From positions 248,001 to 312,000 of the forward strand of contig NZ_QXML01000003.1 of assembly GCF_003583985.1 (NCBI RefSeq): a DNA stretch of 64,000 bases, in the 5' to 3' direction. The notes beneath the pieces were generated by a model, which searched no databases, was not told the DNA's origin, and was given only the letters and a program-made list of their open reading frames with translations. The position numbers and the translations under genes are program-made. This document shows, piece by piece, positions 1 to 8,826 of the stretch (the first letter of the stretch is position 1; the number at the start of each line of letters is the position of its first letter). This stretch comes from Algoriphagus lacus. GTDB lineage: Bacteria; Bacteroidota; Bacteroidia; Cytophagales; Cyclobacteriaceae.

Positions 1-697
1 TGAAATTACGGAAATTTACGCCCGAGATATTGATAAGGCCACTCAGATCACTGAACGGGTCTATGCAGCTGAGCCCAAGGATGATCTTGATTTTTCGGAA
101 AGTAAAGCTCAGATTTTCATTTTGGCGGTTAAGGATTCAGCAATCACTGAACTTGCGGATGAAGTGATTTTACCGGAAGGAAGTATTTTGGTGCATACCT
201 CAGGGGCGATGCCTTTGGATATTTTGGGCTATAGTTCTGCGAGTTACACCGGGATTTTGTATCCTCTTCAGTCTTTTACCAAAGGAAGAAAAATGGACAT
301 GGATGAGGTTCCGTTTTTGGTGGAAGCCGAGGATGAGGAGACCTTGCAAAAGCTGAAAAAACTGGCAAAAAGCATTTCTCCACTCGTCTATCAGATGCGT
401 TCTAAAGACCGGAAAGCAATTCATGTAGCAGCGGTTTTTGCCAGCAACTTTACCAATCACATGCTTCGGATTGCTGAAGAAATCATGCGTCGGCAAGGTC
501 TCGACTACGAAATGCTCAAGCCGCTGATCATTGAGACCATTTCCAAAAGTCTTCAGATTGGAGCAAAAAATGCCCAGACTGGTCCAGCCATCCGAGAGGA
601 TTATGACACGATGGAGGATCATCACCGCTTTCTCAGATACAATGATTCCCTTGCGGAAATCTACCGACTGATCTCTCAGGATATTATTGACAGTTGA
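1..697 (+). CDS. Rossmann-like / DUF2520 domain oxidoreductase (5' truncated)
   Basis: The reading frame is open from base 2, so the gene begins before the window. The visible N-terminal part (ARDIDKATQI, then QIFILAVKDSAI) looks like the second half of a Rossmann fold of the F420/ProC-like dehydrogenase type: a nucleotide-binding strand, then the 'vkDsai' segment and VHTSGAMPLDIL. The rest (KDRKAIHVAAVFASNFTNHM, then a helical C-terminus) matches the DUF2520 family, an all-helical dimerisation domain as in ketopantoate or pyrroline reductases. Family knowledge: the substrate is unknown. The stop codon abuts the convergent pirin gene with no spacer. Family call is fairly sure, function is not. 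Confidence 0.8.
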   Translation, partial: EITEIYARDIDKATQITERVYAAEPKDDLDFSESKAQIFILAVKDSAITELADEVILPEGSILVHTSGAMPLDILGYSSASYTGILYPLQSFTKGRKMDMDEVPFLVEAEDEETLQKLKKLAKSISPLVYQMRSKDRKAIHVAAVFASNFTNHMLRIAEEIMRRQGLDYEMLKPLIIETISKSLQIGAKNAQTGPAIREDYDTMEDHHRFLRYNDSLAEIYRLISQDIIDS

Positions 698-1552
698 TCA
701 ATGTTCCCAAGATCCAAATTTGCCGGCTTGGTAGTCTTGATAAGCTTCATAAATCTGCTGTTGGGTATTCATAACAAATGGCCCTTGGGCGACCATTGGT
801 TCGTTGAAAGGTGCTGCATGACCCAAAATCAAAATGGATTCCTCCAAGGCCTCAACAGCCAAGCTTTCTCCTGAATCGGTAAATTCAACCAAATTTCGGA
901 ACATAATTTCTTCTCCATTCACACTCAGTTCACCGCGGACGATGTAGAAAAAGATGTTTTCTCCGGCAGGTATTTTCTTCTCAAACTTCCCCCCTTTTTG
1001 AAGATAAATGGTGCTCATTGTGATCGGGAACGTTCCTTCAAATGCCCCTTTTACGCCGTTCCATTCCCCAAAAAGCTGTTGAATTTTTACTTTTCCACCA
1101 TCCAGTTCAAAAGCCGGAATTTCCTCTTTTTGTAGCCCAACGTAGTTTGGGGTGACCATTTTCTTAGCAGCAGGGAGATTAAGCCACAGCTGCAATATTT
1201 CAAGGTCTCCGCCATTCCGCTTGAATTCACTGCTCGAAACTTCTGCATGGATCAATCCCCTTCCCGCAGTCATGTATTGCACACCTCCTGGACCAATGAC
1301 GGATTCATGCCCGGAAGAATCCTTATGCATGATGTCGCCTTCCAGGATAAAAGTCACAGTTTCCATTCCCCGATGTGGGTGAGGTCCAAAAGGAAGACCT
1401 TGATTTCGCTCAGGATACCGCTGAAATCCGTGATGATTCAAAAAAATGAAAGGGTCAATCTGCTGGAGACTTCGGGTCGGCAGCGGGCTGTAGGTAACTA
1501 GATCAGCAATCGGTCGATATTCTGCTTTATGTATTCGCTTAATGGCTCTCAT
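698..1552 (-). CDS. Pirin family protein (cupin, putative quercetinase/redox sensor)
   Basis: A 284-residue two-domain cupin. The metal site of pirins is visible: H58 and H60 in GPHPHRGMETVTF, then H102 and E104 in GRGLIHAEVS, at the spacing seen in human pirin and E. coli YhhW. The C-terminal cupin (from about 180) carries the family ending HAAPFNEPMVAQGPFVMNT. No signal peptide, so cytoplasmic. Pirins are non-haem iron proteins; some cleave quercetin, others act as redox-linked regulators, and the sequence does not say which applies. The gene stands alone and converges on the preceding oxidoreductase. Confidence 0.9.
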   Translation of the reverse strand: MRAIKRIHKAEYRPIADLVTYSPLPTRSLQQIDPFIFLNHHGFQRYPERNQGLPFGPHPHRGMETVTFILEGDIMHKDSSGHESVIGPGGVQYMTAGRGLIHAEVSSSEFKRNGGDLEILQLWLNLPAAKKMVTPNYVGLQKEEIPAFELDGGKVKIQQLFGEWNGVKGAFEGTFPITMSTIYLQKGGKFEKKIPAGENIFFYIVRGELSVNGEEIMFRNLVEFTDSGESLAVEALEESILILGHAAPFNEPMVAQGPFVMNTQQQIYEAYQDYQAGKFGSWEH

Positions 1553-1623
1553 GATTTTTATACTCTATGAGGTAAATAGATTCAGTACGCTAAAAGTTTG
1601 GTGAGAGTAATTTATCAAGTCAA

Positions 1624-2913
1624 TTACTTTAGTTTTTTATCCAAATCCAGAATGGTATGGAGAAGGACATTTGCGCCATTGGTGATGTCTTCCTTGGAGG
1701 AATATTCCGGAGGAGCATGGCTGATTCCGTCTTTGCTTGGAATGAAAATCATGCCCATCGGTGCAATTCGAGCCATTTCCTGTGCATCGTGTCCAGCACC
1801 GCTAGGTAGGCTTTTGGTGCTAAGTCCTAGTTTTTGGGCTTGAGTGCCGATGACTTCACGAATCATCGAGTCCGCTAGAGCTGGTTTACTGGCTACTTCG
1901 ATATGCTTGATACCCAATCCGATTTCACTTTCCTCGGCAAGTTTTTTTGCTCTGGCCTCCAAGTCCGCATAGATTTTCCAGATTTTTTCGGAGGACAAAT
2001 CTCTGACCTCTACATTCACTTTGACTTCTCCTGGGATGACATTTCCCGCACCCGGAAAGGCTTGGATTTTTCCGACCGTGCCCACTTGACGACCCTCATA
2101 ACTGTTTACGATTTCGTTGACAGCCAGCACAAATCTAGCTGCCGGTAGCATCGGGTCTTTTCGCATATTCATTGGTGTGGTACCGGCATGATTTGCCTTT
2201 CCTTTGAACGTGAATTCCCACCACTCGATGGCTACGATTCCTTCGACTACGCCGATGTCCAGTTTTTCATTGTAAAGGTTTCCTCCCTGCTCGATATGGA
2301 GTTCCAAATACGCTGCGATGTCTCCTGAATTTCTTTTCAGTTCAGGAATTCGGTCAGGATTCCCACCCAAAAGCTTGATTCCTTCTGCCTGAGTAATTCC
2401 GGCATTGCTTACCACTTGCAGGGCTTCCTTACTCAAAGCCCCCACGAGCGCTCGGCTTCCAACCACTCCGCCTTCTTCGTTGGTGAAAATGATCACTTCC
2501 AGCGGATGCTCGGTTTGAATACTTTTTTCGGAGAGAGTTCTGACTACCTCAATGGCACCCAGCGAACCAACGGGTCCATCATAATGTCCGCCATTTGGTA
2601 CTTCATCGATATGAGATCCAAAGGAAATTGGCTTAAGCGCAGGATTTTTCCCTGCTTTTTTCCCAATGATATTTCCCGCAAAGTCTACCGAAACATCCAA
2701 TCCGGCATTTTTCATCAATTCCTTGACATAGACTCTTGCTTCAACATCATGCTTGCTATAGGCCACCCGGTCAGATCCTCCGGCGGCATTTTTTCCATAG
2801 ATAGAAAGCGTAATCAGACTTTCGTGAAGCCGATCTCCGTTGACATAGAGCTCCTGAGAAAAGGAGGTGAAACTTTCGAAAAGTGCAAAGGCTAAAACCA
2901 GATATTTTTTCAT
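1624..2913 (-). CDS. Secreted M20-family amidohydrolase (allantoate/N-carbamoyl-amino-acid hydrolase type)
   Basis: 429 residues with an N-terminal signal peptide (cleavage near SFSQ, residue 20). The dinuclear-metal site of the hydantoinase/carbamoylase branch of peptidase family M20 is visible: H101 and D112 in SHIDEVPNGGHYDG, the glutamate pair E146-E147 in FTNEEGGVVGS, HIEQGG near residue 210, and the dimerisation-domain signature HAGTTPMNMRKDP near 245. Such enzymes remove ureido or carbamoyl groups from allantoate, ureidoglycolate or N-carbamoyl amino acids. Export to the periplasm is unusual for the family, so the natural substrate is open. It is monocistronic; no other purine-degradation gene is nearby. 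Confidence 0.85.
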   Translation of the reverse strand: MKKYLVLAFALFESFTSFSQELYVNGDRLHESLITLSIYGKNAAGGSDRVAYSKHDVEARVYVKELMKNAGLDVSVDFAGNIIGKKAGKNPALKPISFGSHIDEVPNGGHYDGPVGSLGAIEVVRTLSEKSIQTEHPLEVIIFTNEEGGVVGSRALVGALSKEALQVVSNAGITQAEGIKLLGGNPDRIPELKRNSGDIAAYLELHIEQGGNLYNEKLDIGVVEGIVAIEWWEFTFKGKANHAGTTPMNMRKDPMLPAARFVLAVNEIVNSYEGRQVGTVGKIQAFPGAGNVIPGEVKVNVEVRDLSSEKIWKIYADLEARAKKLAEESEIGLGIKHIEVASKPALADSMIREVIGTQAQKLGLSTKSLPSGAGHDAQEMARIAPMGMIFIPSKDGISHAPPEYSSKEDITNGANVLLHTILDLDKKLK

Positions 2914-2946
2914 AATTAAGGGAAACCAAGTGGGCGTTGTAGCATG

Positions 2947-2975
2947 AAAAAAGTCCCTCTTTTGGGAAGGACTTT
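2947..2975 (-). terminator. Rho-independent terminator of the acyl-ACP desaturase gene
   Basis: Stem AAAGTCC (2950-2956) pairs with GGACTTT (2969-2975). Read on the minus strand it is followed by a T run. It lies just past the stop codon of the desaturase gene. Confidence 0.7.
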
Positions 2976-2992
2976 GTTTGAAAGGGAAAGTA

Positions 2993-3991
2993 TTACTTCA
3001 GCCAGGCAAGTTTGATCTCGTCGGGGGCTTTCATTCTGTCTGCCAGTCGCATGTATCGGTCAGCCAGATTTGCCAGGTAATCCTGAGCTTTGGCAGCAGC
3101 TGCATCCAGGCCGGTGAGGGCTTCTATTTTCCAAAACTCCACTAAATGCTCGATGATTCTTGCATAATCCCATCCGGTATAGATGCCAACTTTTTGGGTG
3201 ATATCGGAGAAATCTCTATAAAGGTTAGGTCGGCTTCCTCCTTCTCCCATCAATACCGCCGGCATTACGATTTGCTTTCGCATCATTTTCTCAAAAGCCG
3301 TGATTGCTCCACTTGGGTCAATTTCGAAAATCCGAGCCATAAAAGATTTGTAAGCCTTTTCATGTCTTGCCTCGTCCCCTGCTATGGTTTTGCATATTCT
3401 GGAGAGCACGTGGTCACCGGCTTTGTCAGCCAGTTTTCCTGTATTTACGTGGGAAATTTTGGTAGCTCTTTCCTGAAAAGAAGTGTAGATCATTGCCTGG
3501 TAGGGGTCTGATTCAGACTTTGGGTCAAAGCCATTAGTGATTAGTCGATGAATAGTCTGCTCCACCGCTCTCATATCTACTCTGCCAGTCAGGTAAAGGT
3601 ATTTGTTCAGCAAATCTCCGTGTCTGTTTTCTTCGGCAGTCCAGGCTTTGGACCATCGAACCCATCCTGATGGAGAAAGCAAAGATCTTTCCTCGTTGAT
3701 TCCCTCCAGAAGGTTAAAGTAAGTTTGGTAAGAAGGCAAAGCCTCCTCGGTGATCATATTTCCAACCAAAGAAGTCAAAACAGTGTCAGGAATTCCTTCG
3801 GCTCTTTTTTGAAGCAATTTGATGTCTTCAAAAGCTTCAGGGTTTCCCATGTCGGGTAGAAAATCGGAAGGTTGCCAGCAATCATCCGGATCCACCAGCA
3901 CATTGTCCACAGCATGGCCCACGAGACCATCCAACTGTGAGATGACCTCCATGTTCTTTTCTAATTCGTAATTGATTTCGCCTGATTTCAT
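2993..3991 (-). CDS. Acyl-[acyl-carrier-protein] desaturase (soluble ferritin-like)
   Basis: 332 residues. It carries the di-iron ligands of plant-type stearoyl-ACP desaturases: E in TEEALPSY (about 82), the E-x-x-H motif ENRHGD (E121, H124), and a second E-x-x-H in GDEARHEKAY (about 208-213). It inserts a double bond into ACP-bound or CoA-bound saturated chains using O2 and reduced ferredoxin, adjusting membrane fluidity. No membrane segments, so cytoplasmic. The length matches the bacterial DesA1/FAB2 group. It is flanked by its own terminator and about 190 bp of non-coding upstream sequence, so transcription is probably monocistronic. Confidence 0.93.
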   Translation of the reverse strand: MKSGEINYELEKNMEVISQLDGLVGHAVDNVLVDPDDCWQPSDFLPDMGNPEAFEDIKLLQKRAEGIPDTVLTSLVGNMITEEALPSYQTYFNLLEGINEERSLLSPSGWVRWSKAWTAEENRHGDLLNKYLYLTGRVDMRAVEQTIHRLITNGFDPKSESDPYQAMIYTSFQERATKISHVNTGKLADKAGDHVLSRICKTIAGDEARHEKAYKSFMARIFEIDPSGAITAFEKMMRKQIVMPAVLMGEGGSRPNLYRDFSDITQKVGIYTGWDYARIIEHLVEFWKIEALTGLDAAAAKAQDYLANLADRYMRLADRMKAPDEIKLAWLK

Positions 3992-4130
3992 TAGGGTACT
4001 GATTAGTCCGTTGGGTTATGCTCGGACGGTTAACTAGTTAATATGAATAAAGGTACGGACAAATCTGCGGACTTATGATAGAAAAACTCTAATTCAGATA
4101 TTGGTTTCCATGAATGGTGGATTATTGAAA

Positions 4131-4165
4131 AAAGAAGAGGCCTTCTACTTGAAGGCCTCTTCAAA
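4131..4165 (-). terminator. Rho-independent terminator of the beta-propeller lipoprotein gene
   Basis: Perfect 12-bp stem GAAGAGGCCTTC (4134-4145) with GAAGGCCTCTTC (4151-4162) and a 5-nt loop. The minus-strand transcript continues into a T-rich run. It sits 18 bases after the stop codon at 4181. Confidence 0.8.
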
Positions 4166-4180
4166 AACTACAGGTAAAGA

Positions 4181-5059
4181 TCAATAGTCCAGCTTGTAAG
4201 CAGCTACTTTGTTTTTGAAGAAAGTAGGTACGTAGACGATTTTTTCAGCGGCATTGTATCCGATATCGGCAGTGTTGGATTCAGCAGCTTTGGTGTCCAA
4301 CATAAGGGTTTGTGTAGAGTCGTTTGCAAACCAGATTTCTCCTTGCCATCTGGAGGCTACAAAGTTTCCATCACCAAGGATGATCAATCCATCTCCTCCC
4401 GTTACATTGGCATTCACTACAGTTGAGGTCCCGTCAGCATTCCATTTTTTTAATCCTGAGGGATCCAATCCATAGATGGTACCGTCAGTACCAACTGCGA
4501 TTCCGTTGATCGAGGCGTGGCCTTCAGATACCGTTGTGATTGCTCCATTGGCGTATGCATGAACTTTCCCGGTGTTCATGTCGGTGAAGTATACGGTTCC
4601 GTTATGAGCAGCCGCATCATTGAGGAATTGTGCTCCTTCCACTTTCCACTTATTGGAAACTTTTGAAGTGGCGATGTCGATTTCCACTAATTCATCGATA
4701 TCGGTTACATAGAGTTTTCCATTGGCGATAGCCATTCCTTTTGGAGCATTCAGGCCTTTTACCCAAGCAGGATTCATGATTTTTCCCTCTTTGGAAATGA
4801 TCGCAATGGAGCCTTTTCCGTCTTTTTGAAGTGGATCCTGACCTTCGATATTGGATACATAAATGGTTCCGGTTGCGTCATCAAACAGCACAGACTCGTT
4901 GGTGATCAGAGAGTCTGCAGTTTCCCAAAGCAAGGTGAGTGTAGGAGTTTTCATTTCAGCTACTTCTACTACGACCTCCTCGGTCTTTTGTGGGGCGCAG
5001 CTAAACAAGATAGCGGAAACTGCAACCCCCATCAAAGAAATTTTAGTGATTGATTTCAT
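4181..5059 (-). CDS. SMP-30/gluconolactonase-like beta-propeller lipoprotein
   Basis: 292 residues. The signal peptide ends in a lipobox with cysteine at residue 21 (AILFSC), so it should be lipid-anchored. The rest is a run of propeller blades (GTIYVSNIEGQDP, GKLYVTDIDEL, GTVYFTDMNTGKV, GTIYGLDPSG, KIVYVPTF) typical of SMP-30/gluconolactonase/NHL-like proteins. Related Bacteroidota proteins are often auto-annotated as ATP/GTP-binding protein, for which no P-loop is visible here. Calcium-dependent lactonase activity is possible but the metal ligands cannot be assigned. Single gene with its own terminator. Confidence 0.75.
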   Translation of the reverse strand: MKSITKISLMGVAVSAILFSCAPQKTEEVVVEVAEMKTPTLTLLWETADSLITNESVLFDDATGTIYVSNIEGQDPLQKDGKGSIAIISKEGKIMNPAWVKGLNAPKGMAIANGKLYVTDIDELVEIDIATSKVSNKWKVEGAQFLNDAAAHNGTVYFTDMNTGKVHAYANGAITTVSEGHASINGIAVGTDGTIYGLDPSGLKKWNADGTSTVVNANVTGGDGLIILGDGNFVASRWQGEIWFANDSTQTLMLDTKAAESNTADIGYNAAEKIVYVPTFFKNKVAAYKLDY

Positions 5060-5479
5060 GAAGGATTGTGATTTAGTTGGAATATTAAATTGATGAATTC
5101 AAATTTCGTGAAATTACTTTCCAAAATAAAATCCTGAATGAAAGTAAATTGTTTCGGTAATCAGGGGAAAAGTTTGAAATTGAACCATCTTTCAAGGAAA
5201 TATTTTGAAAATCAGTTGTAACGTCTTTACAGATTTAACTGAATTTTGATTGCAGTTTGACTTGTCCTGGTTTCCATGGAATAAGGTTTTTTCATCTTCG
5301 ACAGAGGTGAATTTTTTTGGTTTGAGGAGGAATGGTCCTGAAAAAAACCAAAAAGAGGATTCTGGAAATATTTGCCTAATTGATTGAAAACCATAGGATA
5401 TTTCTTGAATTCAATTTTTTTCAAAACGAAAAAAATGCTATTGAAATTGGTATATTCATAAAATTTTTCAACTCGTTCC
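5060..5479. other. 420-bp AT-rich intergenic region with an orphan hairpin
   Basis: No convincing gene lies between the divergent genes at 4181-5059 and 5480-8824, so promoters for both should be here. The one clear structure is an imperfect hairpin at 5314-5354: TTTTTGGTTT pairs with AAACCAAAAA, with an inner AGGA/TCCT stem. It is not placed behind any visible gene. Confidence 0.5.
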
Positions 5480-8400
5480 ATGGTGACAATTTTGAATGCC
5501 GGTAACCCCATCACAAAAATCTGTGTTGGGATTTTATTTTTATTGGCGGGCTTTTTTATAGTTGGATGTAGCCCTTCGTTACCGGAACCAGTTGAGGAAG
5601 CCTACACCTTGCTTCCTGATGAGGTGGATTATAATTTCCACGTAAAGCCAATTTTAGCGGACCGATGCTATGCTTGCCATGGTCCGGATGAAGGATCCAG
5701 AAAAGGGAATTTAAGACTTGATATTGAGGAGGAGGCTTTTGCCCAGCTTGCTTCCGGTAACTATGCTTTTGTTAAAGGAAGTGTCCGAAAAAGTGAAGTT
5801 TACCATAGACTGGTAAGTGAGGATCAGGAATTCATTATGCCTCCTCCTGAGTCGAACTTGTCTCTGACTCCTAAGGAAATTGCCATTATAGTAAAATGGA
5901 TCGAACAGGGATCAAAATGGAAGGCTCACTGGTCATTTTTGAAGGTTGAGAAACCCGAAGTCCCTGAAGTAAAAAAGGATTGGGTAGCAGTGAACCCAAT
6001 TGATAATTTCATTCAATCCGAACTGATTCGTCAGGGCTTATCCCCAAATCCGGAAGCTGACAGGGAACGGCTAATTAGAAGGGTAACCCTTGACCTGACT
6101 GGCCTTCCTCCGACTATCGAGGAAATCGATAATTTCCTCAAAGATAAATCGCCTGAAGCCTATGAGAAAGTGGTTGATCGGTTGCTTAAAACCCAAGCTC
6201 ATGCGGAGCGACTCACCATGGAATGGCTTGACGTGGCCCGATATGCCGATTCTCACGGTGTTTCTTTCGATGGCTACCGGGAGATGTGGCCTTATCGGGA
6301 TTGGGTTATTGAGAAGTTCAAATCCAATCTGCCATATAATGATTTTATCACTAAACAGGTAGCGGGAGATTTGTTGCCGGGAGCCAAACCGGATGATAAA
6401 CTGGCAACTGCTTTTTACAGACAAAATCCAATGGAAGCATCTATGGGGTCCATTGGTGAGGAATATCGGGTAGAATATGTAGCCGAAAGAACAGCCACAA
6501 CTGGAACAGCTTTTTTGGGTCTGACGATTGGGTGCGCCAGATGTCATGATCATAAGTTTGATCCGATCACTCAAAAGAATTTCTTCCAGCTTTCTGCTTT
6601 TTTCAACAGTGTGGATGAATTTGGATTGGGGCCTGCCGATGCTAACCGACCACCAACCCTGATTTTGTATGAAGAAGACCAACTTAAAAGGCTCGACTCA
6701 ATTGATGCACTGATAGCCACGCATGAGGCCATGCTGACTAAGGTGGAAGCAGGCCAAATCAAAGATTATGTTTCCAGCATAAGCTCCGCTGATCAAATCG
6801 AAAACGAGATTGGCTCTTATTCCTTCGAGTCATTTGAAAAAATCAAGAGGAAAAAGAAAGTGGTGAATCCTTTTGCCGAAGATGAGAAAGCTGCCTACGA
6901 AAAGAAATCAGCCAAAGAAAAGGCGAAAGCGGACTCCCTTAAAAAGGCAAAAAAGATTGAGTATGAGGAGGTATTGATTTTAGACAAAAACAAAAAATCA
7001 GAAGCTACCCTTGGCGTTTCTTTGGCTGAAGGCAAACGAGGCAAAGGGGTGAGTTTTGATCACGACTACGATTATGTCAGTTTGATTGAGGCAGGCTGGA
7101 TTGAGCATTATGAATCCTTCAGTGCAAGTGTCTGGGTCAATCCCAAAAAGAGCGAAAAGCCTCATATCAAAACGGTGATGGGCAATAGTAATAACTATGC
7201 CGGAATGTACCGCGGGTGGGAGTTTGCGTTGGATTCGACCAACCGATTATCCATGAGAATGATCCATCGGTTGCCTGATGATTACCTTGAAGTGGTTACC
7301 GAAAAAGCAATACCCTTTGAAAAGTGGTCTCAGGTAGGATTTACCTATGACGGAAGTCAAAAAGCCGAAGGAGTTTCAATTTTTATTGATGGGCAAAAAC
7401 AAAAAACAAATACGCTTTCGGATAAACTCACCCGAAGCATCAGGCCGATTAATAGCTACACCAATAAATATGATACGCTCCCGATTCGATTAGGGAAGAG
7501 CTATCGGGTTTGGACATTTGATCCTGGGATTTTTCAGGGGTCCATGGATGAGGTTAGATTGTTTAACCGGAAACTCACTCAGTTGGAAATGGCTCGGTTA
7601 GGTGAAAATACAACCCTTCCCATTTCAGCTTCGATCTCCACTGAGCATAATCTGGCAAAGGCAAAGGAGATCATTGCCCTTGAAGGTAAGCTCAAAACCT
7701 TTAGAAAAGCCAAGGCTGAAATCATGAGAAATACCCGGGAAATCATGGTGATGGAGGACATGCCTAAGCCCCGAAAAACTTATTTGCTCAGCAGGGGAGT
7801 TTACAATCAATATTTGGAAGAAGTGCAGACAGGCACTCCTGAAAGCGTATTGCCTTTTCCGGAAGATTACCCCAAAAACAGACTTGGTCTTGCCAAATGG
7901 CTTGTCAACAAAGATAATCCGCTCACTTCCCGCGTGACTATCAACCGATACTGGCAGATGATTTTCGGAACCGGTTTGGTTAAAACAACCGGTGATTTCG
8001 GGATTCAAGGCGAGTTGCCTTCACATCCGGAACTCTTGGATTGGCTTGCTGCAGAATTTATGGAAAGCAATTGGGACCTTCGGAAAATGCTCAAGTTGAT
8101 GGTAATGTCCTCGACCTATAGGCAATCATCTTATGCAAATCCGGAAAAGTATGAAGCTGATCCTGATAATCGCTTTTACGCAAGAGGAAGTAGTTACCGC
8201 TGGCCGGCAGAGATCATCCGCGACAATGCGCTTGCTTCCAGCGGGATTTTGCAAAAAAAAATCGGTGGTCCCAGCGTAAAACCTTATCAGCCTGAAGGAC
8301 TCTGGGAAGAGTTGGGAAATTTTTCATATAAGTTGTATACCTATAAGCAGGATACCGGAGCCAACCTCCACAGAAGGAGCTTGTACACTTTTACCAGAAG

Positions 8401-8824
8401 ATTCTCACCGGCGCCATTTATGTCCACTTTCGATGCCGGCAACCGGGAGATTTGCATCACCCGAAGGGTGAACACCAATACACCTCTTCAGGCTTTGAAC
8501 TTGCTGAACGACCCCCAGTTTGTGGAGGCTTCCAGGAGCCTGTCGGAAAGAATGCTAAAAGAGAAAGTCTCACTTGATGATCAGCTAACGCTTGGATTCC
8601 GGCTTTCCACAGGAGTCACCCCAAGTCCGCAATTGCTGAAAACCTTAAGGGAACATTACCAAAGTGCCTTTACTCATTTTCAGCAGCACCCAAATCTGGC
8701 AGATTCTTTACTAGCGGTGGGAGAAATCCCACGGGATATCCGTCTGGATAAAACCAAAGCCGCAGCGCTCACCATTGTGGCCAATTCAATTTTTAATTTC
8801 GACGAAACCTATATGAAAAGGTAA
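5480..8824 (+). CDS. Planctomycete-type cytochrome-like lipoprotein (PSCyt1-DUF1549-LamG-DUF1553)
   Basis: 1114 residues. Signal peptide with lipobox at C30 (FFIVGC). The N-terminal domain has a c-type haem motif CYACH (63-67) followed by GPDEGSRKGNLRLD, the PSCyt1 family signature. A DUF1549 domain follows (about 170-380) and contains a second CxxCH, GCARCHDHKFDPIT (from about 351). Next is a Lys/Glu-rich linker (about 450-490), a LamG/concanavalin-like module (about 515-700: GVSFDHDYDYVSL, FSASVWVNP, MDEVRLFNRKL), and a C-terminal DUF1553 domain (about 790-1090: NRYWQMIFGTGLVKTTGDFG, TNTPLQALNLLNDPQFVEA). The family abounds in planctomycetes and occurs in Bacteroidota. Function is unproven; polysaccharide-linked redox chemistry has been proposed. 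It is followed 2 nt later by its usual DUF1501 partner. Confidence 0.9.
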   Translation: MVTILNAGNPITKICVGILFLLAGFFIVGCSPSLPEPVEEAYTLLPDEVDYNFHVKPILADRCYACHGPDEGSRKGNLRLDIEEEAFAQLASGNYAFVKGSVRKSEVYHRLVSEDQEFIMPPPESNLSLTPKEIAIIVKWIEQGSKWKAHWSFLKVEKPEVPEVKKDWVAVNPIDNFIQSELIRQGLSPNPEADRERLIRRVTLDLTGLPPTIEEIDNFLKDKSPEAYEKVVDRLLKTQAHAERLTMEWLDVARYADSHGVSFDGYREMWPYRDWVIEKFKSNLPYNDFITKQVAGDLLPGAKPDDKLATAFYRQNPMEASMGSIGEEYRVEYVAERTATTGTAFLGLTIGCARCHDHKFDPITQKNFFQLSAFFNSVDEFGLGPADANRPPTLILYEEDQLKRLDSIDALIATHEAMLTKVEAGQIKDYVSSISSADQIENEIGSYSFESFEKIKRKKKVVNPFAEDEKAAYEKKSAKEKAKADSLKKAKKIEYEEVLILDKNKKSEATLGVSLAEGKRGKGVSFDHDYDYVSLIEAGWIEHYESFSASVWVNPKKSEKPHIKTVMGNSNNYAGMYRGWEFALDSTNRLSMRMIHRLPDDYLEVVTEKAIPFEKWSQVGFTYDGSQKAEGVSIFIDGQKQKTNTLSDKLTRSIRPINSYTNKYDTLPIRLGKSYRVWTFDPGIFQGSMDEVRLFNRKLTQLEMARLGENTTLPISASISTEHNLAKAKEIIALEGKLKTFRKAKAEIMRNTREIMVMEDMPKPRKTYLLSRGVYNQYLEEVQTGTPESVLPFPEDYPKNRLGLAKWLVNKDNPLTSRVTINRYWQMIFGTGLVKTTGDFGIQGELPSHPELLDWLAAEFMESNWDLRKMLKLMVMSSTYRQSSYANPEKYEADPDNRFYARGSSYRWPAEIIRDNALASSGILQKKIGGPSVKPYQPEGLWEELGNFSYKLYTYKQDTGANLHRRSLYTFTRRFSPAPFMSTFDAGNREICITRRVNTNTPLQALNLLNDPQFVEASRSLSERMLKEKVSLDDQLTLGFRLSTGVTPSPQLLKTLREHYQSAFTHFQQHPNLADSLLAVGEIPRDIRLDKTKAAALTIVANSIFNFDETYMKR

Positions 8825-8826
8825 TC

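Noticed and set aside
5227..5514. A 95-codon minus-strand ORF overlapping the DUF1553 gene start.
   Set aside because: Composition is Lys/Phe/Asn-rich low-complexity, it crosses the orphan hairpin and the divergent promoter region, and shows no family features.
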